DNA of 64,000 bases from Georgenia yuyongxinii (GCF_006352065.1 NZ_CP040915.1:1054001-1118000); one strand, 5' to 3'; shown: positions 50,191-59,934, counted from the first letter of the stretch. A program made the numbers and translations. The notes: generated by a model not told the origin, from the sequence alone.

Positions 50191-51744
50191 GTGAGCACCT
50201 CATCCGGTCCTGTGCCCCCACCCGCCACCGAGCAGGCCGGCGCCGCCGCGCCCGCCGTCCGCCCCGAGGCAGGTGCGCGCCCCGAGCAGCGGCGCGCCGC
50301 CGAGCCCGGCGCCGGGGCGTCCCCGGTGCGTGAGGGCTCCCGCGTGGTGATCGTCGGCGGCGGCCCGGGCGGGTACGAGGCCGCGCTGGTGGCCCGCCAG
50401 CTGGGCGCCGAGGTGCAGGTGGTCGAGCGGCAGGGGATGGGCGGCTCCGCGGTGCTCACCGACGTCGTGCCCTCCAAGACCCTGATCGCCACCGCCGAGT
50501 GGATGACCCTGACCGAGCAGGCCGGCGAGCTGGGCATCGGCGCCGACGGCGGCGCGGACGGCGAGGCGGGGGCCCTGCGTGCGGACATGGACGTCGTCGA
50601 CCAGCGGGTGGTGCGGCTGGCGCAGAAGCAGTCCAAGGACATCCGCACCCGAATGGAGCGCGACGGCATCGAGATCCTCGCCGGCACGGGCCGGATCGGC
50701 GCCGACATCAGCCCGTCCGGCACCCGCGAGGTCCAGGTGAGCCTGACCGACGGCGGTGAGCGGACCCTCGAGGCGGAAATCCTCCTCGTGGCCACCGGTG
50801 CGACGCCGCGGGTGCTGCCCACCGCCCAGCCCGACGGTGAGCGCATCCTCACCTGGGCGCAGATGTACAACCTCACCGACATCCCCGAGCACCTCATCGT
50901 CGTCGGCTCCGGCGTCACCGGTGCGGAGTTCGCCAGCGCGTACAACGCCCTCGGCGCCGAGGTCACCCTGATCTCCAGCCGGGACCACGTGCTGCCGGGG
51001 GAGGACGCGCACGCCGCCGAGCTCATCGAGGGCGTCTTCCTGCGCCGGCGCATGCACGTGCTCGCCCGCGCCCGGGCCGCCGGCGCCCGGCGCGTGGGGG
51101 ACGAGGTGCACGTCGAGCTCACCGACGGTCGCGTGGTCACCGGCTCGCACTGCCTCATGGCCGTGGGCGGGGTGCCCAGCACCGCCGGCATGGGCCTCGA
51201 GGAGGCCGGGGTGCGGCTGTCGGCCTCCGGCCACATCGAGGTCGACCGGGTCTCGCGCACCCGCGCACCGCGCGTGTACGCCGCCGGGGACTGCACCGGC
51301 GTGCTGCCACTCGCGTCCGTGGCCGCGATGCAGGGCCGGATCGCCATGTGGCACGCCCTCGGCGACGCCGTCGCCCCCCTCGACCTGAGCTCGGTGGCCG
51401 CGAACATCTTCACCGCCCCCGAGATCGCCACCATCGGCGTCACCCAGAAGGCCATCGAGGCCGGCGAGGTCGACGGCGCCATCACCCGGCTTCCGCTGCA
51501 GCGCAACCCGCGCGCGAAGATGCTGGGCATCAAGGAGGGCTTCATCAAGCTCTTCTCCGACCGCTCCACCGGCACCGTCATCGGCGGGGTGGTCGTGGCG
51601 CCGCGGGCCAGCGAGCTGATCTACCCGATCACGATCGCCGTCTCGCAACGGCTGACCGTGGACCAGCTGGCCAACGTCTTCACCATCTACCCGTCACTGA
51701 CCGGCTCGATCGCCGAGGCGGCCCGCACCCTGCACCGGGCATGA
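50191..51744 (+). CDS. lpdA: NAD(P)H-quinone dehydrogenase, LpdA-type flavoprotein
   Basis: 517 residues, GTG start. After a Pro/Ala-rich tail of about 50 residues comes the FAD motif VVIVGGGPGGYEAALVARQ. The position of the redox-active CxxxxC in lipoamide dehydrogenases reads GMGGSAVLTDVVPSKT, with no cysteines. The NAD motif LIVVGSGVTGAEFA, the second FAD strand VYAAGDCTG and the dimerisation domain follow. This pattern equals M. tuberculosis LpdA (Rv3303c), a quinone reductase and not a lipoamide dehydrogenase. Divergent from punA with 191 bases between. Confidence 0.9.
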   Translation: MSTSSGPVPPPATEQAGAAAPAVRPEAGARPEQRRAAEPGAGASPVREGSRVVIVGGGPGGYEAALVARQLGAEVQVVERQGMGGSAVLTDVVPSKTLIATAEWMTLTEQAGELGIGADGGADGEAGALRADMDVVDQRVVRLAQKQSKDIRTRMERDGIEILAGTGRIGADISPSGTREVQVSLTDGGERTLEAEILLVATGATPRVLPTAQPDGERILTWAQMYNLTDIPEHLIVVGSGVTGAEFASAYNALGAEVTLISSRDHVLPGEDAHAAELIEGVFLRRRMHVLARARAAGARRVGDEVHVELTDGRVVTGSHCLMAVGGVPSTAGMGLEEAGVRLSASGHIEVDRVSRTRAPRVYAAGDCTGVLPLASVAAMQGRIAMWHALGDAVAPLDLSSVAANIFTAPEIATIGVTQKAIEAGEVDGAITRLPLQRNPRAKMLGIKEGFIKLFSDRSTGTVIGGVVVAPRASELIYPITIAVSQRLTVDQLANVFTIYPSLTGSIAEAARTLHRA

Positions 51745-51760
51745 GCCCTACGCTCCCACC

Positions 51761-52876
51761 ATGGCCACCCTGCCGGACCTGGCGAGCACCGACGTCGCCG
51801 AGCTGACCGCCGCCGTGTGCGACGTCGCGTCCGTCTCCGGTGAGGAGGGGACGCTGGCCGATGCCATCGAGGCCGCGCTCGCCGCGCACGGGCACCTGGA
51901 GGTGCTGCGCGACGGCGACGCCGTGGTGGCCCGCACACGGCTGGGCCGGGACCGGCGCGTGGTGGTCGCCGGCCACATCGACACCGTGCCGGTGAAGGAC
52001 AACCTGCCGACCTGGCGGCGCACCACCGCCGACGGCACCGAGGAGCTGTGGGGCAGGGGCACCGTGGACATGAAGGGCGGGGTCGCCGTCGCCCTGCACC
52101 TGGCCGCCGCCCTGACCGCCCCACGCTGGGACGTCACCTGGGTGTTCTACGACCACGAGGAGGTCGAGGCCGACCTCAACGGGCTCGGACGCCTCGTCCG
52201 GGTCCACCCCGACTGGGTGCGGGGCGACCTCGCGGTCCTCGGCGAGCCCACCGCCGGCGGCATCGAGGGCGGCTGCAACGGCACCCTGCGCGCGGAGGTC
52301 CGCACCACCGGCCGCACCGCCCACTCCGCCCGGGCATGGCGCGGGGAGAACGCCATTCACAAGGCTGCCGAGGTGCTCGCCCGGCTGAGCGCCTACGAGG
52401 CACGCGACGTGGAGGTCGACGGTCTGGTCTACCGGGAGAGCCTGGGCGCCGTCGCCGTGCGCGGCGGGATCGCCATGAACATGATCCCCGACGAGTGCGT
52501 GGTCACCGTCAACTACCGCTTCGCCCCGTCCCGGTCCACCGCCGGGGCCGAGGCCCACGTGCGGGAGGTCTTCGCCGGCTTCGACGTGACGGTCACCGAC
52601 CTTGCGGGTGGCGCCCGCCCCGGCCTGGACGACCCGCTCGTGGCCGGTTTCGTCACCGCGGTCACCGCGGTGACCGGCGGGGCGCCCGGGCCCAAGTACG
52701 GCTGGACCGACGTCGCCCGGTTCGCCGAGCTCGGGGTCCCGGCGGTCAACTTCGGCCCCGGGGACCCCATGCTCGCCCACGCCGCCGACGAGCGGGTCCC
52801 CCTGGACCAGGTGCGCACCTGCGCGGCCGCGCTGCGCGCCTGGCTCGCCGGTGAGGCCCCGGAGCGGGGACACTGA
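51761..52876 (+). CDS. dapE: Succinyl-diaminopimelate desuccinylase
   Basis: 371 residues of the M20 family. Zinc and catalytic motifs: VVAGHIDTVPVKDN, GRGTVDMKGGVAV, YDHEEVEADLNGL (general base) and a late GWTDVARFAELGVPAVNFGPGD. Fits the actinobacterial DapE subfamily. It removes succinate to give LL-diaminopimelate for lysine and peptidoglycan. The start follows the lpdA stop by 16 bases, and the LOG-family gene follows by four, so the three may be cotranscribed. Confidence 0.93.
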   Translation: MATLPDLASTDVAELTAAVCDVASVSGEEGTLADAIEAALAAHGHLEVLRDGDAVVARTRLGRDRRVVVAGHIDTVPVKDNLPTWRRTTADGTEELWGRGTVDMKGGVAVALHLAAALTAPRWDVTWVFYDHEEVEADLNGLGRLVRVHPDWVRGDLAVLGEPTAGGIEGGCNGTLRAEVRTTGRTAHSARAWRGENAIHKAAEVLARLSAYEARDVEVDGLVYRESLGAVAVRGGIAMNMIPDECVVTVNYRFAPSRSTAGAEAHVREVFAGFDVTVTDLAGGARPGLDDPLVAGFVTAVTAVTGGAPGPKYGWTDVARFAELGVPAVNFGPGDPMLAHAADERVPLDQVRTCAAALRAWLAGEAPERGH

Positions 52877-52880
52877 GGGC

Positions 52881-53699
52881 ATGACACGCGAGGTCCACCC
52901 CCATCCGCACCCCGACCGCAACGGCTACCGCAAGGGCCCGGTCCTCCTGCGCGGCGCCCAGGTGCCGGAGGAGACCACCGACGCACGCCTGCTCAAGCCC
53001 GAGCAGGACACCAGCTGGCTGCACCAGGACCCCTGGCGGGTGATGCGCATCCAGGCGGAGTTCGTCGAGGGCTTCGGCGCCCTGGCCGAGGTCGGCCCCG
53101 CCATCTCCGTGTTCGGCTCGGCCCGGGTGCGCGCCGGGGAGGCGGAGTACGCCCTGGCGGAGGAGCTGGGGCGGCGGCTCGTCGAGGCCGGCTACGCCGT
53201 CGTCACCGGCGGCGGCCCCGGCGTCATGGAGGCCGCCAACAAGGGCGCCTGCGAGGCCGACGGGCTCTCGGTGGGGCTGGGCATCGAGCTGCCGTTCGAG
53301 CAGGGCATGAACCAGTGGGTCGACCTTGGCGTGAACTTCCGGTACTTCTTCGCCCGCAAGACCATGTTCGTGAAGTACTCCCAGGGGTTCATCGTGCTCC
53401 CGGGCGGGTTCGGCACCATGGACGAGCTCTTCGAGGCCCTCACCCTCGTGCAGACGCAGAAGGTCTCCTCCTTCCCCATCGTGCTGGTCGGGAGGGAGTA
53501 CTGGCGCGGGCTGGTCGACTGGCTGCGCGACACGATGGTCGCCCGCGGCACGATCAACCGGGCGGACATGGACCTGCTGCCACTGGTGGACACCGCGGAG
53601 GAGGCCGTCGCGGCCGTCATGGCCGGCGTGGAGGTGCTCCACAACGAGCGCGAGGCGCAGGAAGCCGCGGCCGTCGAGGCCGGCGGCGCGCCCGAGTGA
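52881..53699 (+). CDS. TIGR00730/LOG family Rossmann-fold protein
   Basis: 272 residues from ATG 52881. Lysine-decarboxylase-like/LOG motifs: ISVFGSARV, VVTGGGPGVMEAANKGA and PGGFGTMDELFEALT. The PGGxGTxxE motif defines cytokinin-riboside 5'-monophosphate phosphoribohydrolases (LOG). An about 65-residue N-terminal extension (HPHPHPDRNGYRKGPVLL) is typical of actinobacterial members. It likely hydrolyses nucleotide 5'-monophosphates. Sits after dapE, as near Rv1202-Rv1205 of M. tuberculosis. Confidence 0.9.
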   Translation: MTREVHPHPHPDRNGYRKGPVLLRGAQVPEETTDARLLKPEQDTSWLHQDPWRVMRIQAEFVEGFGALAEVGPAISVFGSARVRAGEAEYALAEELGRRLVEAGYAVVTGGGPGVMEAANKGACEADGLSVGLGIELPFEQGMNQWVDLGVNFRYFFARKTMFVKYSQGFIVLPGGFGTMDELFEALTLVQTQKVSSFPIVLVGREYWRGLVDWLRDTMVARGTINRADMDLLPLVDTAEEAVAAVMAGVEVLHNEREAQEAAAVEAGGAPE

Positions 53700-53789
53700 T
53701 CTAGACTTACGAACAGTGACTGTCCGAACGGCGCCGGGGCACCGGACCGCCCGGGCGGTCGACGAACCAGGAGAAGAGGGGTGCAGCAC

Positions 53790-53957
53790 ATGGCCGCGAT
53801 GAAGCCGAGGACCGGAGACGGGCCGCTCGAGGTGACCAAGGAGGGCCGGGGCATCGTCATGCGTGTCCCGCTCGAAGGGGGCGGCCGCCTGGTCGTCGAG
53901 CTCACTCCGGGCGAGGCCGGCGAGCTGAGCGAGGCGCTCAGCGCCGTGGCGAGCTGA
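53790..53957 (+). CDS. DUF3117 domain-containing protein
   Basis: 55 residues, MAAMKPRTGDGPLEVTKEG onward, ending VVELTPGEAGELSEALSAVAS. The start, the RGIVMRVPLEGGGRLVVEL strand pair and the length match the highly conserved actinobacterial DUF3117 family (M. tuberculosis Rv1211). Function unknown. A ribosome site (GGAGAAGAGGGG) precedes the ATG, and a perfect hairpin follows the stop. Confidence 0.93.
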   Translation: MAAMKPRTGDGPLEVTKEGRGIVMRVPLEGGGRLVVELTPGEAGELSEALSAVAS

Positions 53958-53980
53958 ACTGACACCCACGAACGTGACGC

Positions 53981-54009
53981 ACGGCCGGCCGGCCTCGCCG
54001 GCCGGCCGT
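53981..54009 (+). terminator. Hairpin terminator after DUF3117 gene
   Basis: Perfect 13-bp stem ACGGCCGGCCGGC (53981-53993) with 53997-54009 and a 3-base loop, 24 bases after the stop and 30 before the aminopeptidase start. Confidence 0.65.
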
Positions 54010-54039
54010 CGCCGTCCCACCGACTCCGCAAGGGACCCC

Positions 54040-55620
54040 ATGCCGATCGCCCCCGCCCTGCCCGAGATCGTCCAGCTGACCGAGGGGCTCGACGGCGGCA
54101 CCTGGCCGACGTACGAGCCCACGGTCGTCGCCGTGCCGGTGGCCCCCGCGCCGCCGGGGGAGGAGGAGGTGCAGCCGCGCGGAGGGGTGGCCGACGTCGC
54201 GGCTCTGTACGGCATCGACCTGCTGCACGAGGCCGAGCGGCAGGACGTCACCGGGGCCGCCGGTCAGGCCGCCACGGTCTATCTGCCCCGGGTGCTGCCC
54301 GGGGTCGCCGCCGTCCCGTGGGCCGAGCTGCCGCCCACCGTGGTCCTCCTCGGCGTGGGCGACGGCGGGGCCGCCGCGCTGCGCAAGGCCGGCCTGGCGC
54401 TGGGCCGGGCGGCTGCCGGCGGGGCGACGGCGGTCACCACCGTGGGCGCGGGCCTGGCGCCCGAGCCGCTGCGGGCCTTCGTCGAGGGCTTCCTCCTCGC
54501 CGCCTACCGCATGCCCCGCACCGGCCGGTCGGCGTCGCCGGGCAAGCTGCCCGCGGAGCGGCTGGTGCTGCTCGGCACCGGCGGGCCCGCCACCGAGGCG
54601 GCCGTCACCGCCGCCCGGGCCGGGGTGCGGGCCACCCTGCTCGCCCGGGTGCTCGGGGCGACGCCGTCGAACACCAAGAACCCCGCGTGGATGGCCGAGC
54701 AGGCCACCGAGCTGGTCACGGCGGCTCCCCGCAGCGAGGGGCAGCTCGACGTCGCGGTGCACGACGAGTCGTGGCTGCGCCGCCACGACATGGGCGGCAT
54801 CCTCGCGGTCGGCTCCGGCTCGGCCACCCCGCCCCGGCTCGTGACGGTCTCGTGGACGCCGGCGCGCACCACCGCCGCCACCCGCACCGTGGTCCTCGTC
54901 GGCAAGGGGATCACGTTCGACACCGGCGGCATCTCGCTCAAGCCGCGCGAGGCCATGGTCTCGATGAAGACCGACATGGCCGGCTCCGCCGCCGTCCTCG
55001 CCGCCGTGCTCGCGGCCGCGGAGCTTGGTCTGCCGCACCGGGTGACCGCCGTCCTCGCGCTCGCGGAGAACGCCATGGGCGGGGCGTCCTACCGGCCGGG
55101 CGACGTCGTGCGGATCACCGACGGCACCACCGTCGAGGTGTCCAACACCGACGCCGAGGGGCGCATGGTGCTCGCTGACGGTCTCGCCTGGGCGGCGAAC
55201 TCCCTCACGCCCGACGTCCTCATCGACGTCGCCACCCTCACGGGTGCGGCGAAGCAGGGTCTCGGGCTGCGTCACGCAGCCCTCTACGCCACCGACGACG
55301 CGCTGGCGGCCCGCCTGCTCGCCGCCGCGGACGCGGCGGACGAGCCCGCCTGGCGGATGCCCCTAATGGAGGACTACCAGCCCACGCTCGACTCCGACGT
55401 GGCCGACATCGCTCACGCCGCCACGGACCCGCACGTCAAGGCCGGGTCGGTCACGGCGGCCCTGTTCCTGCGGCACTTCGCCGGCCAGGTGCCGTGGGCG
55501 CACCTGGACATCGCCGGCCCGGGCCGGACCGGCAGCAAGCAGGGCGAGCTGCCGGCCCAGGCGGCGACCGGCTACGGCGCCCGCCTGCTCGTGCGCTACC
55601 TCGAGGCGCTGGGCTCCTGA
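54040..55620 (+). CDS. pepA: Leucyl aminopeptidase (M17)
   Basis: 526 residues from ATG 54040. The N-terminal regulatory domain (about 190 residues) precedes the catalytic domain with LVGKGITFDTGGISLKP (metal Lys and Asp), MSMKTDMAGSAAVL-like SMKTDMAGSAAV, and the family signature NTDAEGRMVLADGL. Two-metal cytosolic aminopeptidase that removes N-terminal residues from peptides. It is convergent with the O-methyltransferase gene, only 17 bases apart. Confidence 0.95.
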   Translation: MPIAPALPEIVQLTEGLDGGTWPTYEPTVVAVPVAPAPPGEEEVQPRGGVADVAALYGIDLLHEAERQDVTGAAGQAATVYLPRVLPGVAAVPWAELPPTVVLLGVGDGGAAALRKAGLALGRAAAGGATAVTTVGAGLAPEPLRAFVEGFLLAAYRMPRTGRSASPGKLPAERLVLLGTGGPATEAAVTAARAGVRATLLARVLGATPSNTKNPAWMAEQATELVTAAPRSEGQLDVAVHDESWLRRHDMGGILAVGSGSATPPRLVTVSWTPARTTAATRTVVLVGKGITFDTGGISLKPREAMVSMKTDMAGSAAVLAAVLAAAELGLPHRVTAVLALAENAMGGASYRPGDVVRITDGTTVEVSNTDAEGRMVLADGLAWAANSLTPDVLIDVATLTGAAKQGLGLRHAALYATDDALAARLLAAADAADEPAWRMPLMEDYQPTLDSDVADIAHAATDPHVKAGSVTAALFLRHFAGQVPWAHLDIAGPGRTGSKQGELPAQAATGYGARLLVRYLEALGS

Positions 55621-55637
55621 CCGACCGCCGGGCCGCG

Positions 55638-56348
55638 TCAGCGGCGCACGCCCACCAGGAGCCCGTCGCCGGAGGGCAGCAGCGCGCTGACCAGCCGCTC
55701 GTCGGTGCGCACCCGCCGGCCGAGCTCGCGCACGGCGACGGTGGTGTCGTCACGCCGGGCGGGGTCCGCCACCCGGTCGCGCCACAGCGCCGCGTTGACG
55801 GCGAGGATCCCGCCCGGGCGCAGCAGCCGGACGGCCTGGTCGACGTCGTCGGCCGCCTCGGTCGGGTCGCCGTCGACGAGGACCAGGTCGTAGGCGCGGT
55901 CCGCGAGCCGGGGCAGGACGTCCAGGGCGCGGCCGGCGATGAGCCGGGTGCGGGCCGGCTTGATGCCGGCCGCGGTGAACGCCTGGCGGGCGGCCCGCTG
56001 GTGCTCGGACTCGACGTCGATCGTGGTGAGCACACCGTCCGGGGTCATCCCGCCGAGCAGCCACAACGCGCTGACGCCCGTGCCGGTCCCGACCTCCGCC
56101 ACGGAGTGCGCCCGGCTCGCCGCGGCGAGCACCCGCAGGGCCGCCCCCGTGCCGGCGGGCACCGGGACGACGCCAAGCTCCTCCGCGCGCAGCCGCGCCT
56201 CGGCGGTGGGGTCGTCCTCGGGGACGAACTCTTCGGTGTAGGCCCAGGACAGGGCCTTGTCGGCAACGATGGTGGGCCTCCGGCAGGTGTGAGCGGCGGG
56301 CGGCGGTGACGCCGCAGGTGGTTGGGGTGACCGCACGATGCGGACCAA
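55638..56348 (-). CDS. O-methyltransferase (COMT-like)
   Basis: 236 residues. SAM-binding motif VAEVGTGTGVSALWLLGG, acidic VLTTIDVESEHQ, and the metal/substrate-type loop DLVLVDGDPTEAADDVDQAVRLL, matching Methyltransf_3/24 O-methyltransferases. The end LPSGDGLLVGVRR is characteristic. It corresponds in position and type to Rv1220c beside sigE in M. tuberculosis. Substrate unknown. Divergent from sigE with about 100 bases between. Confidence 0.9.
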   Translation of the reverse strand: MVRIVRSPQPPAASPPPAAHTCRRPTIVADKALSWAYTEEFVPEDDPTAEARLRAEELGVVPVPAGTGAALRVLAAASRAHSVAEVGTGTGVSALWLLGGMTPDGVLTTIDVESEHQRAARQAFTAAGIKPARTRLIAGRALDVLPRLADRAYDLVLVDGDPTEAADDVDQAVRLLRPGGILAVNAALWRDRVADPARRDDTTVAVRELGRRVRTDERLVSALLPSGDGLLVGVRR

Positions 56349-56451
56349 GGACTGATGCTACCGAGAAGTCAACGGTGGGGCCGGAATCTCCCAGGCGACG
56401 CTCAGGTTCTCTCCGTACGATGGTCCGATCGACGCCACAGAAGGAACCCCC

Positions 56452-57096
56452 ATGCCTGACGACGACCGGCCCTCCGGACCGAGCGCCCCGGGCACCCCAG
56501 ACGGTGCCTGGGCGCCGCCGTCGTGGGAGCAGATCGTCACGGAGCACTCCCCGCGCGTGTACCGGCTGGCCTACCGGCTGACGGGGAACAAGGCAGACGC
56601 GGAGGACCTCACCCAGGAGACGTTCGTCCGGGTATTCCGCTCGCTGCAATCCTACAAGCCCGGCAACTTCGACGGGTGGCTGCACCGGATCACCACCAAC
56701 TTGTTCCTCGACCAGGCCCGACGGCGCTCGCGGGTGCGGCTGGACCCCATCGGTGAGGCCACCGACCGCCTGCCCAGCGCCCACGACGCCGAGGAGCCCG
56801 AGCGTGGGTTCGAGCACGCCCACCTCGACCTCGACGTCCAGGCCGCCCTCGACGCGCTGCCGCCGCGCTACCGCGCCGCCGTGGTGCTGTGCGACATCGA
56901 GGGCCTCTCCTACGAGGAGATCGCCGCAACCCTCGACATCAAGATGGGCACGGTCCGCTCCCGCATCCACCGGGCCCGCGCCATGCTCCGCGACCAGCTC
57001 GCGCACCGTCGGCCGGCCGGCGCGCCCGCCCCTGGACCCGCCGCCGCGCCGGTCCCCGAACCCGCCCCCGCGCCGGCTTTCGGGGGCGCCGGATGA
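56452..57096 (+). CDS. sigE: ECF RNA polymerase sigma factor SigE
   Basis: 214 residues. Region 2 ([30 protein letters not shown]) and region 4 ([44 protein letters not shown]) are complete. The last about 30 residues are Pro/Ala-rich. The gene order sigE, anti-sigma factor, htrA, tatB is that of the actinobacterial surface-stress SigE locus. It overlaps the anti-sigma gene by four bases, which couples their synthesis. Confidence 0.94.
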   Translation: MPDDDRPSGPSAPGTPDGAWAPPSWEQIVTEHSPRVYRLAYRLTGNKADAEDLTQETFVRVFRSLQSYKPGNFDGWLHRITTNLFLDQARRRSRVRLDPIGEATDRLPSAHDAEEPERGFEHAHLDLDVQAALDALPPRYRAAVVLCDIEGLSYEEIAATLDIKMGTVRSRIHRARAMLRDQLAHRRPAGAPAPGPAAAPVPEPAPAPAFGGAG

Positions 57097-58025
57097 GCCA
57101 TCTCGGCGAGGACGTCACCGCGCTGGTGGACGGGCAGCTGCCACCCGGGCGGGCGGAGGAGCTGCTGGCCCACGTGGTCGGGTGCGAGGAGTGTGCCGCC
57201 GCGATCGCCACCGAGCGGGACGCCCGGCTGCGGCTGGCCGCGGCCCGTGACATGACCCCGAGCGTCGAGCTCACCAGCCGGCTGATCGCCATGGCCGCGG
57301 AGCCACCGCAGGACAACCGCGGCGCGCGGGCGCTGGTGGACGTGGCCCTGCGCCCGCTCACCAGCGGGCGCACGCGGCGCCGTCTCGTCGCACGCAGCGG
57401 CTTCGTCCTCGCCGGGGCGGCGGGGGTCGCCGGGGTGCTCGTGATCGTCGGGACGCTCGTGGAACAGACCGGGGATCCGTCGGCGATGGTCGCCCAGCTC
57501 ACCGGCGCCGCGCCCGGCCGGTCCCAGCTCGTGGTGTCCCCGGACACCGTGGGCCTCACGGCCGAGAAGTCCGCGCCCGACACCACCCGGGCGGCGTTGA
57601 GCTGGCTGCAGGAGCACGGCTGGAGCGCTCCCGCCGCCCTGCCGGACGGGTTGCGCGTGAGCCACGTGGACACCGTCCACGGCCCGGAGGGGGACCAGCT
57701 CCTGCAGATGGAGCTGGTGGGACAGGGCCGGCAGGTGATGATCCTGGAGCAGTACGGCGTGCTCGACCCCGTCTCGGTCGCGGACCTGCCCGTGATCGAC
57801 CTCGGGAAGCACGACGCCTACGAGCTTCCGGTGCCGGGCACCGCCCTCGTGCTGCAGGCCGGTGACATCACCGTGCTCGTCGCCGCGTCCACCGAGGACG
57901 GGACGGTCGCCGAAGTCGCGGCCGCCTTCCCGGCCACCGCTCCGGGTTCGGACATGTCCGACCGTCTGGACCGCGGCTGGCAGACTCTCGTCGGGTGGAC
58001 CGACCTGATCGCCGAGACCCGGTGA
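57093..58025 (+). CDS. rseA: Anti-sigma factor (RseA-like, zinc-finger)
   Basis: 310 residues from ATG 57093. N-terminal zinc anti-sigma domain with the H-x3-C-x2-C motif HVVGCEEC. A cytoplasmic linker leads to a single membrane helix ([22 protein letters not shown], about residues 105-126) and an extracytoplasmic C-terminal domain of about 180 residues. This makes it a transmembrane form, longer than soluble mycobacterial RseA. It holds SigE inactive until an envelope signal. Coupled to sigE by ATGA; the HtrA protease gene follows. Confidence 0.9.
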   Translation: MSHLGEDVTALVDGQLPPGRAEELLAHVVGCEECAAAIATERDARLRLAAARDMTPSVELTSRLIAMAAEPPQDNRGARALVDVALRPLTSGRTRRRLVARSGFVLAGAAGVAGVLVIVGTLVEQTGDPSAMVAQLTGAAPGRSQLVVSPDTVGLTAEKSAPDTTRAALSWLQEHGWSAPAALPDGLRVSHVDTVHGPEGDQLLQMELVGQGRQVMILEQYGVLDPVSVADLPVIDLGKHDAYELPVPGTALVLQAGDITVLVAASTEDGTVAEVAAAFPATAPGSDMSDRLDRGWQTLVGWTDLIAETR

Positions 58026-58050
58026 CCGCTCGTCGACGGGAGGACGGAAG

Positions 58051-59934
58051 ATGACGCCGGAGCACAACCCCGAGCCTTCTGCTCCTGAGCCTTCAGCTCC
58101 CCAGCCCCCCGCGCGCCCGGAGGGTGGCTCAACGGAGCAGCTGCGCCCGGCCTCGTCGCGCGTGACCGGCGCACCGAGCCCGTACGAGTACGCGCCCACG
58201 CCGGCGCCTGGCCCGGCTCCCTACCACTACGTGGGGCGTCCCACCGGCGGCTTCGCGCCACCCGACGGGTCCGGTCCGGGGACGGCCGCCGCCGGGGGAC
58301 ACGCCGGCGGCCTTGACGCTCACCGCACATCAGGCGCACGCACCACTCCCGGTGCGCCGTTGCCGCGGCCCGGCCTGGGTGCGTCCTTCGACGTGGCCCA
58401 CGAGGGCGCGCCGGCCGACGGCGCAGCCCCGGGGCCGCGCCGCCCCCGCCTTTTCGCCCGCCTCCGGCGTCGCACGGCCTCCCCGGCGTCCCGGGAGCCC
58501 TCCGCTCGCGAGGTCGGCCGGCCCACACCCGGGGACGAGAGGGGAATCGGCTCGGCCGGTGCGCCGCTCCCGACGGCGACCCCTCCCGCCGTCGGCACGG
58601 CGCCACCTGCTTTCGCCGATCCGTCTGCCGCTGGTGCGGCTCACGGGTTCGCCCAGCCGTCCGGGGAGACCCACGGGTTCGCCCAGCCGTCCGGGGAGAC
58701 CCACGGGTTCCGTTCGCCCGTCATGCACGGCGCGGTCGACCCGTTCGCACCCCACAGCTCCGGCGGGCGGCACCCCTATGCCGCGCCGGCCACGACGGGC
58801 GGCGTCGCCGACCTGTTCCCCCGCCCGCAACGACCCGACCCCCACCGTCGCGGCGTCGCCGCCGGCGTCGTCGTGCTGCTGGTCCTCGTCGCCCTGCTCG
58901 CGGGGCTTCTCCTGGGCGGCCTGGGCGCCCGGGCGATCTTCGGCGTCGGGCGGGCGGCCGCCCCGTCGACGCTGCCGGTCTCCTCGGCGGCGGACGTGAA
59001 CCGGGCGCCCGACTCCGTCGCGGGCATCGCGGCGGCCGTCCTGCCGTCCACCGTCTACGTCCAGGCCACCGACGGCACCCAGGGCAGCTCGGGCACCGGC
59101 ATGGTGCTGCGCGAGGACGGCTACGTCGTCACCAACAACCACGTCATCGAGCTCGCCGCCGAGAACGGGCAGGTCGTGGTGATCTTCTCCGACGGCGGCG
59201 AGGAGGAGGCGAAGATCGTCGGCCGCACCGCCGACTACGACCTCGCCGTGCTCAAGGTCGACCGGACCGGCCTCCAGCCCCTGGTGCTCGCCGACTCCGA
59301 CGCCGTCGCGGTGGGGGACCCGGTGATCGCCGTCGGCGCCCCGCTCGGCCTCGAGGGCACCGTGACCACCGGCATCATCAGCGCGCTCAACCGGCCGGTG
59401 CGCGCCGGCGGCGGTGCGGCGTCGACGTTCATCAACGCCATCCAGACCGACGCCGCGATCAACCCGGGGAACTCCGGCGGCCCGCTCGTCGACGCCGCCG
59501 GCCAGGTGGTGGGCATCAACACCGCCATCGCGCAGGCCTCCGGCACCCCGCAGGCCACCGGCAGCATCGGGCTCGGCTTCGCGATCCCGTCGGACCAGGT
59601 GCGGCGCACCGCCGAGCAGCTCATCGCCGACGGTCGGGCAACGTTCCCCGTCATCGGGGTCGCCCTCGACACCCGGTACAACGGGGAGGGCGTACAGGTG
59701 CTCACCGACGACCAGGCCGGCCAGGCCGCGGTCACCCCGGGCGGGCCAGGCGACGATGCCGGTATCCGGCCCGGCGACGTCATCCTCAGCATCGACGGCC
59801 GTCCGGTGACCGACCCGGACGAGCTCATTGTCGCGATCCGGTCGCGTGCCCCGGGCGACCAGGTGGACCTCGAGGTGCGCCGGGACGGTGACGAGCGCCA
59901 CGTGACGGTCGTGCTCGGTGAGGAGACCAGCTGA
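58051..59934 (+). CDS. htrA: HtrA/DegP-like membrane serine protease with PDZ domain
   Basis: 627 residues. A long disordered cytoplasmic part (about 265 residues) includes a duplicated HGFAQPSGET unit. One helix follows (VVVLLVLVALLAGLLLGGLG), then a trypsin-like domain with catalytic triad H364 (TNNHVIE), D397 (DYDLAVLKV) and S475 (GNSGGPLVD). A C-terminal PDZ domain (GIRPGDVILSIDGRPVTDPDEL) completes the usual layout. It degrades or refolds damaged extracytoplasmic proteins under SigE control. It follows the anti-sigma gene by 25 bases. Confidence 0.95.
   Translation: MTPEHNPEPSAPEPSAPQPPARPEGGSTEQLRPASSRVTGAPSPYEYAPTPAPGPAPYHYVGRPTGGFAPPDGSGPGTAAAGGHAGGLDAHRTSGARTTPGAPLPRPGLGASFDVAHEGAPADGAAPGPRRPRLFARLRRRTASPASREPSAREVGRPTPGDERGIGSAGAPLPTATPPAVGTAPPAFADPSAAGAAHGFAQPSGETHGFAQPSGETHGFRSPVMHGAVDPFAPHSSGGRHPYAAPATTGGVADLFPRPQRPDPHRRGVAAGVVVLLVLVALLAGLLLGGLGARAIFGVGRAAAPSTLPVSSAADVNRAPDSVAGIAAAVLPSTVYVQATDGTQGSSGTGMVLREDGYVVTNNHVIELAAENGQVVVIFSDGGEEEAKIVGRTADYDLAVLKVDRTGLQPLVLADSDAVAVGDPVIAVGAPLGLEGTVTTGIISALNRPVRAGGGAASTFINAIQTDAAINPGNSGGPLVDAAGQVVGINTAIAQASGTPQATGSIGLGFAIPSDQVRRTAEQLIADGRATFPVIGVALDTRYNGEGVQVLTDDQAGQAAVTPGGPGDDAGIRPGDVILSIDGRPVTDPDELIVAIRSRAPGDQVDLEVRRDGDERHVTVVLGEETS
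58642..58710 (+). repeat. 30-bp tandem repeat inside htrA
   Basis: Two full and one partial direct copies (58642-58671, 58672-58701, then nine bases) encode the HGFAQPSGET units in the disordered N-terminal part. In frame, so copy changes are tolerated. Confidence 0.85.
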
